Source of the DNA: Mycolicibacterium agri | GTDB lineage: Bacteria > Actinomycetota > Actinomycetes > Mycobacteriales > Mycobacteriaceae | Reading direction: 5' to 3' | Length of the DNA stretch: 64,000 nt | NCBI RefSeq assembly: GCF_002553505.1 | Contig: NZ_PDCP01000033.1 | Location: 1-64,000 of the forward strand | Part shown: positions 33,609 to 42,400 of the stretch, piece by piece | Position numbering within the stretch: the stretch's first letter is position 1 | How the letters are laid out: the number at the start of each line of letters is the position of its first letter | Notes under the pieces: generated by a model | Seen by the model: only the letters and a program-made list of their open reading frames with translations | The model's database searches: none | What the model was told of the DNA's origin: nothing | Position numbers and translations under genes: made by a program

Positions 33609-34286
33609 ATGCCCAAGCCCACCAAGGGCCGTCGCCTCGGCGGGTCGTCCTCGCACCAGAAGGCGCTGCTGGCCAACCTGGCCACCTCGCTGTTCGAGCA
33701 TGGCCGGATCAAGACCACCGAGCCCAAGGCGCGGGCGCTGCGGCCGTACGCGGAGAAGCTGATCACCCACGCCAAGAAGGGCACGCTGCACAACCGGCGT
33801 GAGGTGCTCAAGAAGATCCGGGACAAGGATGTCGTGCACACCCTGTTCTCCGAGATCGGGCCCTTCTACGCCGACCGCAACGGCGGCTACACCCGCATCA
33901 TCAAGGTGGAGGCGCGTCAGGGCGACAACGCCCCGATGGCCGTCATCGAGTTGGTGCGGGAGAAGACGGTGACCTCCGAGGCCAATCGCGCTCGCCGTGC
34001 CGCGAGCAAGAAGGCCGCGCCGGTTGCCGCTGCGGCGGCGCCGCAGGCCGCGGTTGAGCCGCAAGAAGCTGTCGGTCCGGCCGACGAGGCCTCGGCCGAG
34101 GAGCAGACCAGCACCGAGGAGGCCTCGGCCGAGCAGACCAGCACCGACGAGGCTCCAGTTGAGGAGGCCTCGGCGGAGGAGACGGTCGACGAGGTGAAGG
34201 CCGAGGACGAGGCGATCGCCGATGCGCAGACCGCCGAAGCCGAAGCCGAGGAGTCCGAGTCCGACAAGGATGACGACAAGTCCTAG
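33609..34286 (+). CDS. rplQ: 50S ribosomal protein L17 with long acidic tail
   Basis: 225 residues. The first 115 or so are the canonical L17 fold (PKPTKGRRLGGSSSHQKALL, FEHGRIKTTEPKARALRPYA, EIGPFYADRNGGYTRIIKVE). Residues 130-225 are an Ala/Glu/Ser/Thr tail with imperfect repeats of EEASAEQTST-type units, almost certainly disordered. The tail is longer than in most bacteria, although mycobacterial L17 proteins generally carry one. The truA ATG is 8 nt downstream, with a terminator hairpin just inside it. Confidence 0.97.
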   Translation: MPKPTKGRRLGGSSSHQKALLANLATSLFEHGRIKTTEPKARALRPYAEKLITHAKKGTLHNRREVLKKIRDKDVVHTLFSEIGPFYADRNGGYTRIIKVEARQGDNAPMAVIELVREKTVTSEANRARRAASKKAAPVAAAAAPQAAVEPQEAVGPADEASAEEQTSTEEASAEQTSTDEAPVEEASAEETVDEVKAEDEAIADAQTAEAEAEESESDKDDDKS

Positions 34287-34293
34287 AGGTTCG

Positions 34294-35193
34294 ATGAACG
34301 AGCCCGCCATCGAGTCCGGTGGCGGGCTTGTTTCTTCTTCCTCCTCGCGTCCGGTGATTCGTCTCCGGCTCGATATCGCCTACGACGGAACCGACTTCGC
34401 GGGCTGGGCGGTGCAAGCGGGCGGCCAGCGCACGGTGGCCGGCGTGCTGGACGAGGCGTTCACGACGGTGTTTCGCACCCCGCTACGACTGCGCGCCGCG
34501 GGCCGCACCGACACCGGCGTCCATGCCAGTGGTCAGGTCGCCCACGTCGATGTGCCCGCCGGCGCGATCCCCCACGCCTACCCGCGGCAGCGCCGCGCCG
34601 AGGACGCAGAGTTCACCCCGCTGGTGCGACGGCTGTCACGGCTGCTGCCGACCGACGTCAGGGTGCGCGACATCATGCGCGCGCCAGCGGGTTTCGACGC
34701 CCGGTTTTCCGCACTGCGACGGCACTACGAGTACCGGCTGACCACCAGTCCGTACGGTGCCGAACCGCAGCAGGCGCGTTACGTGACGCCATGGCCGCGT
34801 CCGTTGGACGTCGATGCGATGGCGGCCGCGTCGCGGGAACTTCTCGGGCTGCACGACTTCGCGGCGTTCTGCCGACACCGCGAGGGCGCCACCACCATTC
34901 GGGATCTGCAGCGGCTGGACTGGTCCCGCGACGGCCACCTCGTCACCGCGCATGTCACCGCGGATGCGTTCTGCTGGTCGATGGTGCGCTCGCTGGTCGG
35001 GGCCCTGCTGAAAGTGGGCGAGGGCCGTCGTGAACCTGCCTGGTGCGCCGGCCTGTTGACGCAGTCGCAGCGGTCAAGCGATTTCGCCGCCGCCCCGCCG
35101 CAGGGGCTGACGCTGATCGGCGTGGACTACCCGCCCGACGACCAACTCGAGGCGCGCACCGCCGTCACCCGCGACCTGCGGCGCATCGACTAG
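34294..35193 (+). CDS. truA: tRNA pseudouridine synthase A
   Basis: 299 residues from ATG 34294 with AGAGG upstream. Conserved core begins RLRLDIAYDGTDFAGWAVQ; catalytic Asp is in RAAGRTDTGVHASGQVAH; later segments are DARFSALRRHYEYRL, CRHREGATTIRDLQRL and FCWSMVRSLVGALL. It converts U38-U40 to pseudouridine in tRNA anticodon stems. The first 25 residues are not conserved and overlap a terminator-like hairpin; a GTG at 34354 or another internal start is possible. The stop overlaps the stop of the convergent cutinase. Confidence 0.95.
   Translation: MNEPAIESGGGLVSSSSSRPVIRLRLDIAYDGTDFAGWAVQAGGQRTVAGVLDEAFTTVFRTPLRLRAAGRTDTGVHASGQVAHVDVPAGAIPHAYPRQRRAEDAEFTPLVRRLSRLLPTDVRVRDIMRAPAGFDARFSALRRHYEYRLTTSPYGAEPQQARYVTPWPRPLDVDAMAAASRELLGLHDFAAFCRHREGATTIRDLQRLDWSRDGHLVTAHVTADAFCWSMVRSLVGALLKVGEGRREPAWCAGLLTQSQRSSDFAAAPPQGLTLIGVDYPPDDQLEARTAVTRDLRRID
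34301..34341 (+). terminator. Terminator-like hairpin inside the 5' end of truA
   Basis: Perfect 9-bp stem AGCCCGCCA (34301-34309) / TGGCGGGCT (34320-34328) with a 10-nt loop, directly followed by TGTTTCTTCTTCC. It lies 15 nt after the rplQ stop but within the truA coding sequence from ATG 34294. It probably ends most ribosomal-operon transcripts and attenuates truA. Confidence 0.6.
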
Positions 35194-35867
35194 ACGTTGA
35201 GCTTGCCCACGACGAAGTCGGCGGCCTGATTCACCATGCCCGCGTTGATGTAGGCCTTGGCGGCGTGGTCACCCCAGTTCTTCTCCCACGTCTCCGGGTC
35301 GGCGGGGTTACAGATCGGATCTGCGCCGTGGCACAACTCGATGGTGCGGTCCGAATACACCGGGCTGAAGTTGGTGATCGGCCCGACCCAGGCGATGCCG
35401 TTGCCGAACAGCGCGATAGCCGCGATCTTCTGTTGCACGCCTTCGGGCAGAGGGTTGTCGAATCCGAAGAAGGAGAACGGCAGGGCCAGCACGACGTCGG
35501 TGACGGCGGCGCCGAGTGAGTAGCCGCCCAACACCAGTCGGGTGTCCGGGCACGTATTGGCCATGTTCTGGATGTGTGCGCTCATGTCGTTGGCGCCGAT
35601 GTCGACCTCGTTGTCGGCGGGGTAGCGCACCGCATACACGCCGATGTTCTTGCCCTTCAGCTTGGACCGCAATGCGTTGACGAACGCGTTGCCGATCAAA
35701 CCGACGCCGGGAGGCTCGAGGCGTCCACGGGCGAAGACGACCTCGATCTGGGGGCACGCGGCCGACGCTGACGGAATCGCTTTGCCGCCCGGCGCAAGGG
35801 CCGGAACGATCAGCAGACCCGCCGCGACGAGAGTCGCTGTGATCGCGACTACCAGGCCGCGTCGCAT
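35190..35867 (-). CDS. Cutinase-family serine esterase (copy 1)
   Basis: 225 residues from ATG 35867 (MRRGLVVAITATLVAAGLL), which gives a clean signal peptide ending near SASA. Ser nucleophile in VLGGYSLGAAVTDV (GYSLG instead of the usual GYSQG), Asp in ICNPADP, His in NWGDHAAKAYI. FARGR replaces FARGT in the N-terminal motif. Mycobacterial cutinase-like proteins act on lipids and polyesters outside the cell. It is the furthest from the Cut3/Cut4 pattern of the three copies and is convergent with truA, overlapping it by 4 nt. Confidence 0.86.
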   Translation of the reverse strand: MRRGLVVAITATLVAAGLLIVPALAPGGKAIPSASAACPQIEVVFARGRLEPPGVGLIGNAFVNALRSKLKGKNIGVYAVRYPADNEVDIGANDMSAHIQNMANTCPDTRLVLGGYSLGAAVTDVVLALPFSFFGFDNPLPEGVQQKIAAIALFGNGIAWVGPITNFSPVYSDRTIELCHGADPICNPADPETWEKNWGDHAAKAYINAGMVNQAADFVVGKLNV

Positions 35868-35953
35868 CCGACGACCGCTGCAATCAACACGTCTGACCAC
35901 CCCGTCGATGTTAGCCGACGAATTGATGCACCCGTTTCGGTACGGATTTCGAG

Positions 35954-36598
35954 CTACACCCGAGCGGCGACGAAGTCGGCTGCGCTGTTGACGAATCCAC
36001 CCGTGTAGGAGGGGGACCGGTGCGCGGCGACGTTCTCGCCGTCGGTCTGGCAGATCGGATCGCCGCCGTTGCACAGATCGATGGCTCGTCCGCCCCACAC
36101 CGGGCTCATCGTCAGCGGCAGCCCGAGCTTGGCCGACGGATTGCCGAACACCGCGATCGCGGCGACGAAGTCGGGTGCGTTGGGTGGCAGCGGGTTGGTG
36201 AAGCCGACCGCTGGAATGGGGACCGCGGCAATGACATCCATCACGGCCGCGCCTTGCGAGTAGCCGCCGAGCACCAGCCGGGTATTGGGGCAGGCGCCCA
36301 TCATGTACTGCACGTGTGCGCTGGCGTCGTTGGCGCCGTCCGCGGCGGCGAGGAAGTCGTAGTTGGCGGGGTAGTTCACGGCGTAGGAGCCGACCGACTT
36401 GCCGCCGACCTTGGAGGACAGCGCGTTGACGAAGGCTCCACCGACCGCGCCCAGCCCGGGTGTGTCATCGGTGCCGCGGGCGAAGATGACCTCGACGTCG
36501 GGACAGTCCGCAGATGCGGTCGGCGCGAAGGCAATTGACGGCGTGATGGCCGCCGCGGCTCCCATCAGTAGGGCAGCTGCTGTGGAGATGACGCGCAT
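35954..36598 (-). CDS. Cutinase-family serine esterase (copy 2)
   Basis: 214 residues. Signal peptide MRVISTAAALLMGAAAAITP ending FAPTASA. The motifs are CPDVEVIFARGTDDTPGLG, catalytic Ser in LVLGGYSQGAAVMDV, Asp in CNGGDPIC and His in VAAHRSPSYTGGFVN. Four cysteines fit the two cutinase disulfides. The start is 3 nt after the stop of copy 3, so they form one operon. Similar to Rv3451/Rv3452 (cut3/cut4), which neighbour ESX-4 in M. tuberculosis. Confidence 0.9.
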   Translation of the reverse strand: MRVISTAAALLMGAAAAITPSIAFAPTASADCPDVEVIFARGTDDTPGLGAVGGAFVNALSSKVGGKSVGSYAVNYPANYDFLAAADGANDASAHVQYMMGACPNTRLVLGGYSQGAAVMDVIAAVPIPAVGFTNPLPPNAPDFVAAIAVFGNPSAKLGLPLTMSPVWGGRAIDLCNGGDPICQTDGENVAAHRSPSYTGGFVNSAADFVAARV

Positions 36599-36600
36599 CG

Positions 36601-37269
36601 TTACACTCTTCCGGCTGCGAACCCGGCTGCCTGCTGAGCCATCGCATCCTCATAACCCCTGTGGGCGAGCGGGTTTCGCCCATTCGAACAAATCGGGTCG
36701 CCGTCCTTGCAGAGGTCGATCGCGCGGCCGGCGAACAGGCCTGACGAGGTGAGCGGGAGACCGAACTTCGTTGCGGGATTGCCGAACACCGCGACGGCCG
36801 CGACGTTGCTGGCGGTGCTCGCCGACATCGGGGGCGCCGATCCGATGCTCCCGATCTTGTTGCCCAGCGGGGGCACACCGGCCAGCATGTCGACCACCGC
36901 TGCCCCCTGCGAATAACCGCCGAGGACGATCTTGGTGGACGGGCACTGCGCGGCCATGCTCGCGATGTGATTGGTGGCGTCGACGGCCCCGTCCGCGGCG
37001 GTGAGGAAGTCGTAGTCGGCCGGGTAGTTCACCCCGTAGGACGAGACGGTGCGAGGCGCGATCTGGGCGGCCAGCGTGTCGGCCATGGCCTGGCCGACCC
37101 TGCCGATGCCGGGAGGCTCGCTGGTGCCGCGCGCGAACACCACCTCGACGTCGGGGCAGGGGTCGGCCGTCGCAGCAGGTGCCGTGCCCACGAGGGCGGC
37201 GGCCGCAGTTCCGAGGGCGGCGAGGACGGCGGTTCGGCGGGCCGAGCTACGAGGCAAAGTCACGCGCAC
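36601..37269 (-). CDS. Cutinase-family serine esterase (copy 3)
   Basis: 222 residues from GTG 37269; a second GTG at 37263 is possible. A twin-Arg-like signal (SSARRTAVLAALGTAAAALV) ends near PAATA. Motifs: CPDVEVVFARGTSEPPGIGR, Ser in IVLGGYSQGAAVVDM, Asp in CKDGDPIC and His in NPLAHRGYEDAM. First gene of the cutinase operon. Expected to be exported; its lipid or polyester substrate cannot be inferred. Confidence 0.9.
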   Translation of the reverse strand: MRVTLPRSSARRTAVLAALGTAAAALVGTAPAATADPCPDVEVVFARGTSEPPGIGRVGQAMADTLAAQIAPRTVSSYGVNYPADYDFLTAADGAVDATNHIASMAAQCPSTKIVLGGYSQGAAVVDMLAGVPPLGNKIGSIGSAPPMSASTASNVAAVAVFGNPATKFGLPLTSSGLFAGRAIDLCKDGDPICSNGRNPLAHRGYEDAMAQQAAGFAAGRV

Positions 37270-37295
37270 ATATTTCCATACGCGTGTTAAACGGG

Positions 37296-38306
37296 CTAAC
37301 CGTTTGCGTCGCCGCAGGGCGTCAGCTCGTCGGTCGGGCCCGCATCTGGCCAGGTGGCAGCCTCGACCATCTCACCGCGGTCGCCCTGCCGGGCCAGCGC
37401 CAAGCCAACCAGCACGACCGCGCCGCCGATCGCTTGCATGGCGGTGATGGCCTGGCCGACCAGCAGCCAGGCGGCCAGCACGGCGAACATCACCTCGGAC
37501 AGGCCGACAAGCGACGCGAACCGGGGCCGCAGGCGGGCGATGCCCATGATGCCCAGCGTGTAGGCGATCGCGGTGGTGATCACGCCCAGGGCGATGACCG
37601 GCACCACCCACGACACCGTCAACCCCGCGACAACGGCGTCGTTAGTGGCGAATGTCAACGGCATCACGCCGAGCACGCCCAGCGAGCCAGTCACCGTGGC
37701 CCCGATGATGAGACCGCCCGCGGCCAGTGTGATCGGGCTCAAACCGCTTCCGTCAGCGGCCACCTGGTCGGACATCATGAAGTAGCACGCCGCGCACACC
37801 GCGGCCCCGAGGCCCCACGCCACGCCGACGGTGTTGATGTGGGCACCGGCAAAAACGTCAAGCACCAACGTGATTCCGACGATCGCCAGTCCGACGCCCG
37901 CCAACGTCATGTTGGTCGGCCGGCGGCGCGTGGTAACCCACAGATAGCCGACGACGAGGATCGGCGAGGTGTACTCCAGCAGCAGGGCGACGCCGACGGA
38001 CAGGTGCGCGACGGCGTTGTAGTAGCACAGCTGCGCGCCTGCGATCGGGAAGATGCCGTACGCGATGACGCTCTTGTAGTTCTCGATGGCTTCCCGGATC
38101 CAGCCCGGCCTGACGAACGCCGCGAAAACCGCCATCGCGATCGCGCCCACGGCCATGCGGGCGGTGACCGCGCCGGTCGGGCTCCAGCCGGCGTCCATCA
38201 GCGCCTTGGCCAGAGGCCCGGACAAGCCGAAGCTCAGCGCGGAGGCAATGGCGAACACCATGCCGAGCCGGAAGTGATCAACGGACCTCCTCTGGGTCGT
38301 CGTCAC
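37296..38306 (-). CDS. EamA/DMT-superfamily transporter
   Basis: 336 residues from GTG 38306, placed by GGAGG 9 nt upstream; an open frame continues to 38354 but would cross the operator. Ten hydrophobic helices in two repeated EamA halves (LGMVFAIASALSFGLSGPLA and GVAWGLGAAVCAACYFMMSD begin the two repeats). Exporters of amino acids, metabolites or drugs are common in this family. It is divergent from a CGNR regulator with a shared palindromic operator, so export is probably induced by that regulator's signal. Confidence 0.85.
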   Translation of the reverse strand: MTTTQRRSVDHFRLGMVFAIASALSFGLSGPLAKALMDAGWSPTGAVTARMAVGAIAMAVFAAFVRPGWIREAIENYKSVIAYGIFPIAGAQLCYYNAVAHLSVGVALLLEYTSPILVVGYLWVTTRRRPTNMTLAGVGLAIVGITLVLDVFAGAHINTVGVAWGLGAAVCAACYFMMSDQVAADGSGLSPITLAAGGLIIGATVTGSLGVLGVMPLTFATNDAVVAGLTVSWVVPVIALGVITTAIAYTLGIMGIARLRPRFASLVGLSEVMFAVLAAWLLVGQAITAMQAIGGAVVLVGLALARQGDRGEMVEAATWPDAGPTDELTPCGDANG

Positions 38307-38320
38307 CCTGCACCTCCGAC

Positions 38321-38354
38321 ATGTCACGAGTAAAATTAACTTTGGTCGTGACAT
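38321..38354. promoter_or_regulatory. Palindromic operator between DMT exporter and CGNR regulator
   Basis: ATGTCACGA (38321-38329) and TCGTGACAT (38346-38354) form a perfect 9-bp inverted repeat with an AT-rich 16-nt spacer. It lies 15 bp from the exporter start and 18 bp from the regulator ATG, so it overlaps both core promoters. Confidence 0.65.
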
Positions 38355-38371
38355 TAGCCGGAGGGGAGGTC

Positions 38372-38947
38372 ATGGGTCAAATGCTTTTTACTCATGACAC
38401 GGAGCTCACATTGAAGGCCATATGTGTCCTGGTCAACACCGATCGCGTGGATGGCGAGCAGCTGGGCGACCTCGCGGCGCTTGATGCGTATCTGGACAGC
38501 TTCGGATGGACGGGTCGACGCGACCGTGATGAGACCGAGTTGAAATCGGTGCGCCGTCTGCGCGAGCGCCTGGGCAAGATCTGGGCGCTCGCCGACGACG
38601 AAGAGGCCGCCGTCGCGCAAGTCAATGCGCTACTGAGTGACACCCATGCGCAGCCGTGGCTGACGCGGCACCCGGAGATGCCGGAATGGCATCTGCACCT
38701 GGCGTCGGTTCACGATCCGCTGTGGCAACGCATGGGCGCGGAGATGGCGATGGCGCTCGCCGACCTGATTCGCGCAGGGGAATTGCGACGGCTGAAGATC
38801 TGCGCCGCCCCCGACTGCGAGGCGGTCCTGACGGACCTGTCACGCAACAGGTCCCGGATGTTCTGTGACACGGGCAACTGCGGCAATCGTCAACACGTCG
38901 CGGCGTATCGAGAACGCCGCGCCAAGGAGTCCGACGACGTATCGTGA
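38372..38947 (+). CDS. CGNR zinc-finger (ABATE-domain) regulator
   Basis: 191 residues from ATG 38372, with GGAGGGGAGG upstream. The N-terminal ABATE-type domain begins FTHDTELTLKAICVLVNT. The C-terminal CGNR zinc finger is CAAPDCEAVLTDLSRNRSRM, then FCDTGNCGNRQHVAAYRERR. Proteins of this type are thought to be transcription regulators of stress or small-molecule responses. The operator at 38321-38354 suggests control of itself and the divergent exporter. Confidence 0.87.
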   Translation: MGQMLFTHDTELTLKAICVLVNTDRVDGEQLGDLAALDAYLDSFGWTGRRDRDETELKSVRRLRERLGKIWALADDEEAAVAQVNALLSDTHAQPWLTRHPEMPEWHLHLASVHDPLWQRMGAEMAMALADLIRAGELRRLKICAAPDCEAVLTDLSRNRSRMFCDTGNCGNRQHVAAYRERRAKESDDVS

Positions 38948-38989
38948 GGTCGGCGCGATCGGCGCGCGACCGACGGGACGGGGTTCGGC

Positions 38990-39448
38990 ATGAGTCTTCA
39001 GTTGGAGCACGAGTTTTCGTACTGGGTGTCGCTGAACCCGCCCATCGATTTCGGGGCCGGCCCCCTCGGACAGCGGATCTACGTCGAAGTCACGGGCGGG
39101 CAGGCCACGGGGCGGCGGTTCAACGCGCGGGCAGTCGGCGGTGGCGGCGACTGGATCCTGGTCGGACCAGACGGATTCGGCCGCATCGATGTTCGGCTGC
39201 ACTTCGAGACCGACGACAACGCCCACGTCTACGTCCAGTACTTCGGTCTGCTCGAACTGAACCAGACCGCCGCGCAGGCGTTGGTCTCGGGGGTCGGCAC
39301 GGAGTACGAGGATCAGTACTTCCGCACCACGCCGCGGTTCGAGACGGGCGACGCGCGGTACGCATGGATGAACCAGAGCGTGTTCGTGACCAAGGGCCAG
39401 CTGCGCAAGGGTGGCGGCGTGGAATACGAGGTCTACCGGGCGCTCTGA
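38990..39448 (+). CDS. DUF3237 family protein
   Basis: 152 residues. LEHEFSYWVSLNPPIDFGAG, then GRRFNARAVGGGGDWILVGP and DVRLHFETDDNAHVYVQYFG match the DUF3237 beta-barrel pattern, with the C-terminal WMNQSVFVTKGQ. The biochemical role is not known. It follows the CGNR regulator by 42 nt and overlaps the 3' end of the convergent cyclase-ATPase gene by 16 nt. Confidence 0.85.
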   Translation: MSLQLEHEFSYWVSLNPPIDFGAGPLGQRIYVEVTGGQATGRRFNARAVGGGGDWILVGPDGFGRIDVRLHFETDDNAHVYVQYFGLLELNQTAAQALVSGVGTEYEDQYFRTTPRFETGDARYAWMNQSVFVTKGQLRKGGGVEYEVYRAL

Positions 39449-42400
39449 GCCTGTGCCAGCAGCGCTTGCGCCTCGGCCAATTCGGGCCACGTGCTTTCTG
39501 GGCTCAACTCTTTGACCGCTTCGGCCAGCGACGGCAGCGCCGCGCGGCCGCGCAACGTGTAGTCGTCCACGGCGGCGCGCAACGCAAAGACCGGGGCATG
39601 CTGCTTGCGGGACAGGGAAAGCGCGGACGACAGCAGCGCACTGCGGCCGTCGGGATCCTCTGTGGTGGCCGCCTTCAGCCTGAGCAGTTCGGCGTCGTAG
39701 TAATGCATTCCGGTGTCCTTGGCGAGTGCGAGCCCCGAATCGATCTGAGCGCAGGCCTGCTCGAGGCGGCCGGCCGCGATCAACAGCCGCGCCGCGTAGC
39801 CGTCGAACGAGGTGAGAAAGCTCAACGCTCCGACGTACCGGCACGCGGCTGTCCAACCGAGCATCGCGTCGATGCCCCCGGCTACCGCCGGTGAATCGCA
39901 ATCCCCAATGGCCATCGCGGACATGGCGATCGCCACCGCATGCAGGCTGGCTCCGAGGGCGGTCCACTGGTCGAAGCCGTGTTGTTCGCCGCGGTGCCGG
40001 GTCTGCGCAGCGAGCTCGACGGCCCGGTCGTATTGGCCGGCCTCCAGCCGGAGCCACACCTCGATGAATTGGAGGTAGCAGAGGCTGAACGGCCCCTGCG
40101 GGAACACCAGCTCCTCGATGCGCGCGGCGCCGCGTTCCAGCGCTTCGTCAGCGCCGGCAAGGTCGCCCATGATCCAGCGCGCGTGCGCCAACCCGCAGAG
40201 GCCAAGGACCACGGGGTCATGAGGCATGAACCACTCTGCTTCGACATCGTGCTGGCCGCGGACCTTCATCAGCTCCGCCGCCTGCTCCAGTTGTTCCTTC
40301 GCGTCCAGGAAGTCGCCGCGCAGCCACGCCAATGTCCCTGAACCGCCGATGTTTTCGGTGAGCCACCACTCGCGGCCGTTTTCGACGCCGACCCGCAGTG
40401 ATTCGACGATCTTCTGTGACCGACGCAGGTCACCGCGGCCCACGTAATATGTGAACAAGGCCATCAAGGTGGCGAACAGCTCGTCGGCGAGTGGATCGGT
40501 TCCGCCGAGCTCCAGGCAGCGCTCGAAATCCGCGGCAGCGACGGGGCTTCCGGGGCCCTCCGCCGCCGCGACCAGAAACCCGTGACGCAACCGCAAGCTG
40601 ATTTCCCGTCGGTGGCGCTCGCGCCCTTCGGGCAACCGGTCGAGCAGATTCAGCGCCCTGGACAGGAACGTCATCGCATCGCTGAGCGCACCGACGTGGC
40701 GTGCGGCGCGCGACGCCCGTTGATAAGCAGATACCGCCTCGCCGATCCGGTTGGCGCGCTCGTAATGGCGCGCGATGATCGGCCAGTTCCGATCACCTTG
40801 CGAGGAAACGGATTTCAGGACGTCGGCGATCTGGCTGTGCAATGTGCGGCGGACGGACGGCGGAATCAGCTCGACGGCCACTTCCCGCAGGAGTTCGTGC
40901 CGGAAGCGCCAGGACTGATCCTCGGTTGGTTCGAGCACCCGGGAACTGCGCAACTCGGTGAGCACGACGTCAAACTGGTTGTCGGGCATCGCCACGACGG
41001 ACCGCAGCAAGCCGACGTCGAATCGGCTTCCGATGATGGCCGCGGCCTGTATCACCGACATCGCGTTCTCGCTCGAGCGCAGCCGCGCGAACAGCGCCTC
41101 GTAGAGGGAGTCGGGCACCGGTACCGAATCACCTGCGTTGGCAGGCTGTTCCATGATCTTGGCGACGACTTCTTCGATATAGAGCGGCACACCGTCGCAG
41201 CGGCGGACGACCTCATTGCGTTCGCGAGCCGTCATCCTGGGGTGTAAAGAGGTGATCAGCTGATCGGTCTCATCGTGGCTTAGCGGACCCAGTTCGAAAA
41301 CCTGCACTGCGGTGCTGGTCCGCAGCGATGTGAGCTCGCGCGATGTCATCACGATGAGCCCCCGGCCGACGTCTGGTTGCAGTAGCGAGTGCAGCACCTC
41401 GAGCGTCGACGGATCGAACCAGTGGGTGTCCTCAGCGAGCAGCAAACCGGGTCTATCTGCCAGACAACCGATCACGTATTCGCGAATGGCGCCTTGAATC
41501 TGCGCGTTGAGGCGATTCCCTTCGGCGGCCGCAGGCTCGTACCCTTCGCCGGGCGTGACACCGAGCACCGGGGCCAGCAGCGGAACCAAGGCGTGTGGAT
41601 CCATCGAACGCGCCTCGAGTTCGGCGGTCAACCGGTCCAGCCGCTCTTGCGGGGATGCCGCGTGCGCGATCTGACAGCGGCGTTCGAGCAGTTTGCGGAT
41701 CGGATACAGACCGACCTCGGTGTGCAGCGGCGAGCCGAGCAACTCGAGGACAACGCTATTCGACCGCTTCGCCAGCGCCACTGCCGCGCGCGCCAGGCGG
41801 CTCTTGCCGATGCCCGGCTCGCCGCGGAATGCCACGGCGGCAAGGCTTTTAGCGCCCGAGACGACGTCGTTCCACTCTGCTGTGATGGCCGCGAGTTCGG
41901 GTTCGCGTCCGATCAGGGGACCGGTGGATGCAGGCGTCGCCTCCCGCTCCGCTGTCGGGCGGAACGACACGACCGGATCGTCGACGCCTTTGACGCGGAC
42001 GGCCGGGCGCGCTTCGAGGGTGAAGTTGTCGCGGACGAGACGTTCGACGGCTTCCGACACGGCGACGGTGCCGGGGTCGGCGATGCTGCACATCCGGGCG
42101 GCGAGGTTGGCTGCGAAGCCGTAGACGTCATCCTGGGCCGTGTCGAGGTAGACCAGGCCTCGGTGCACGCCGACCCGCACGCTGATGTCGAACCCGAAAC
42201 GTTGACGCACGCGCGCGCTGAGCCGCTTGACGTCGCGGGTGATGTCGAGTCCGGCCTGCACCGCGCGCACGACGTCGTTCTCGTGTGGGTGTGGGTGGCC
42301 GAAGACAGCCAGCAGGCCGTCGCCCTTCGTGTTCCCGATGTGGCCGCCGTAAGAGTTGACGATCCGGAGTACTTCGTCGCGGTATCGGCCGACGACCGTG

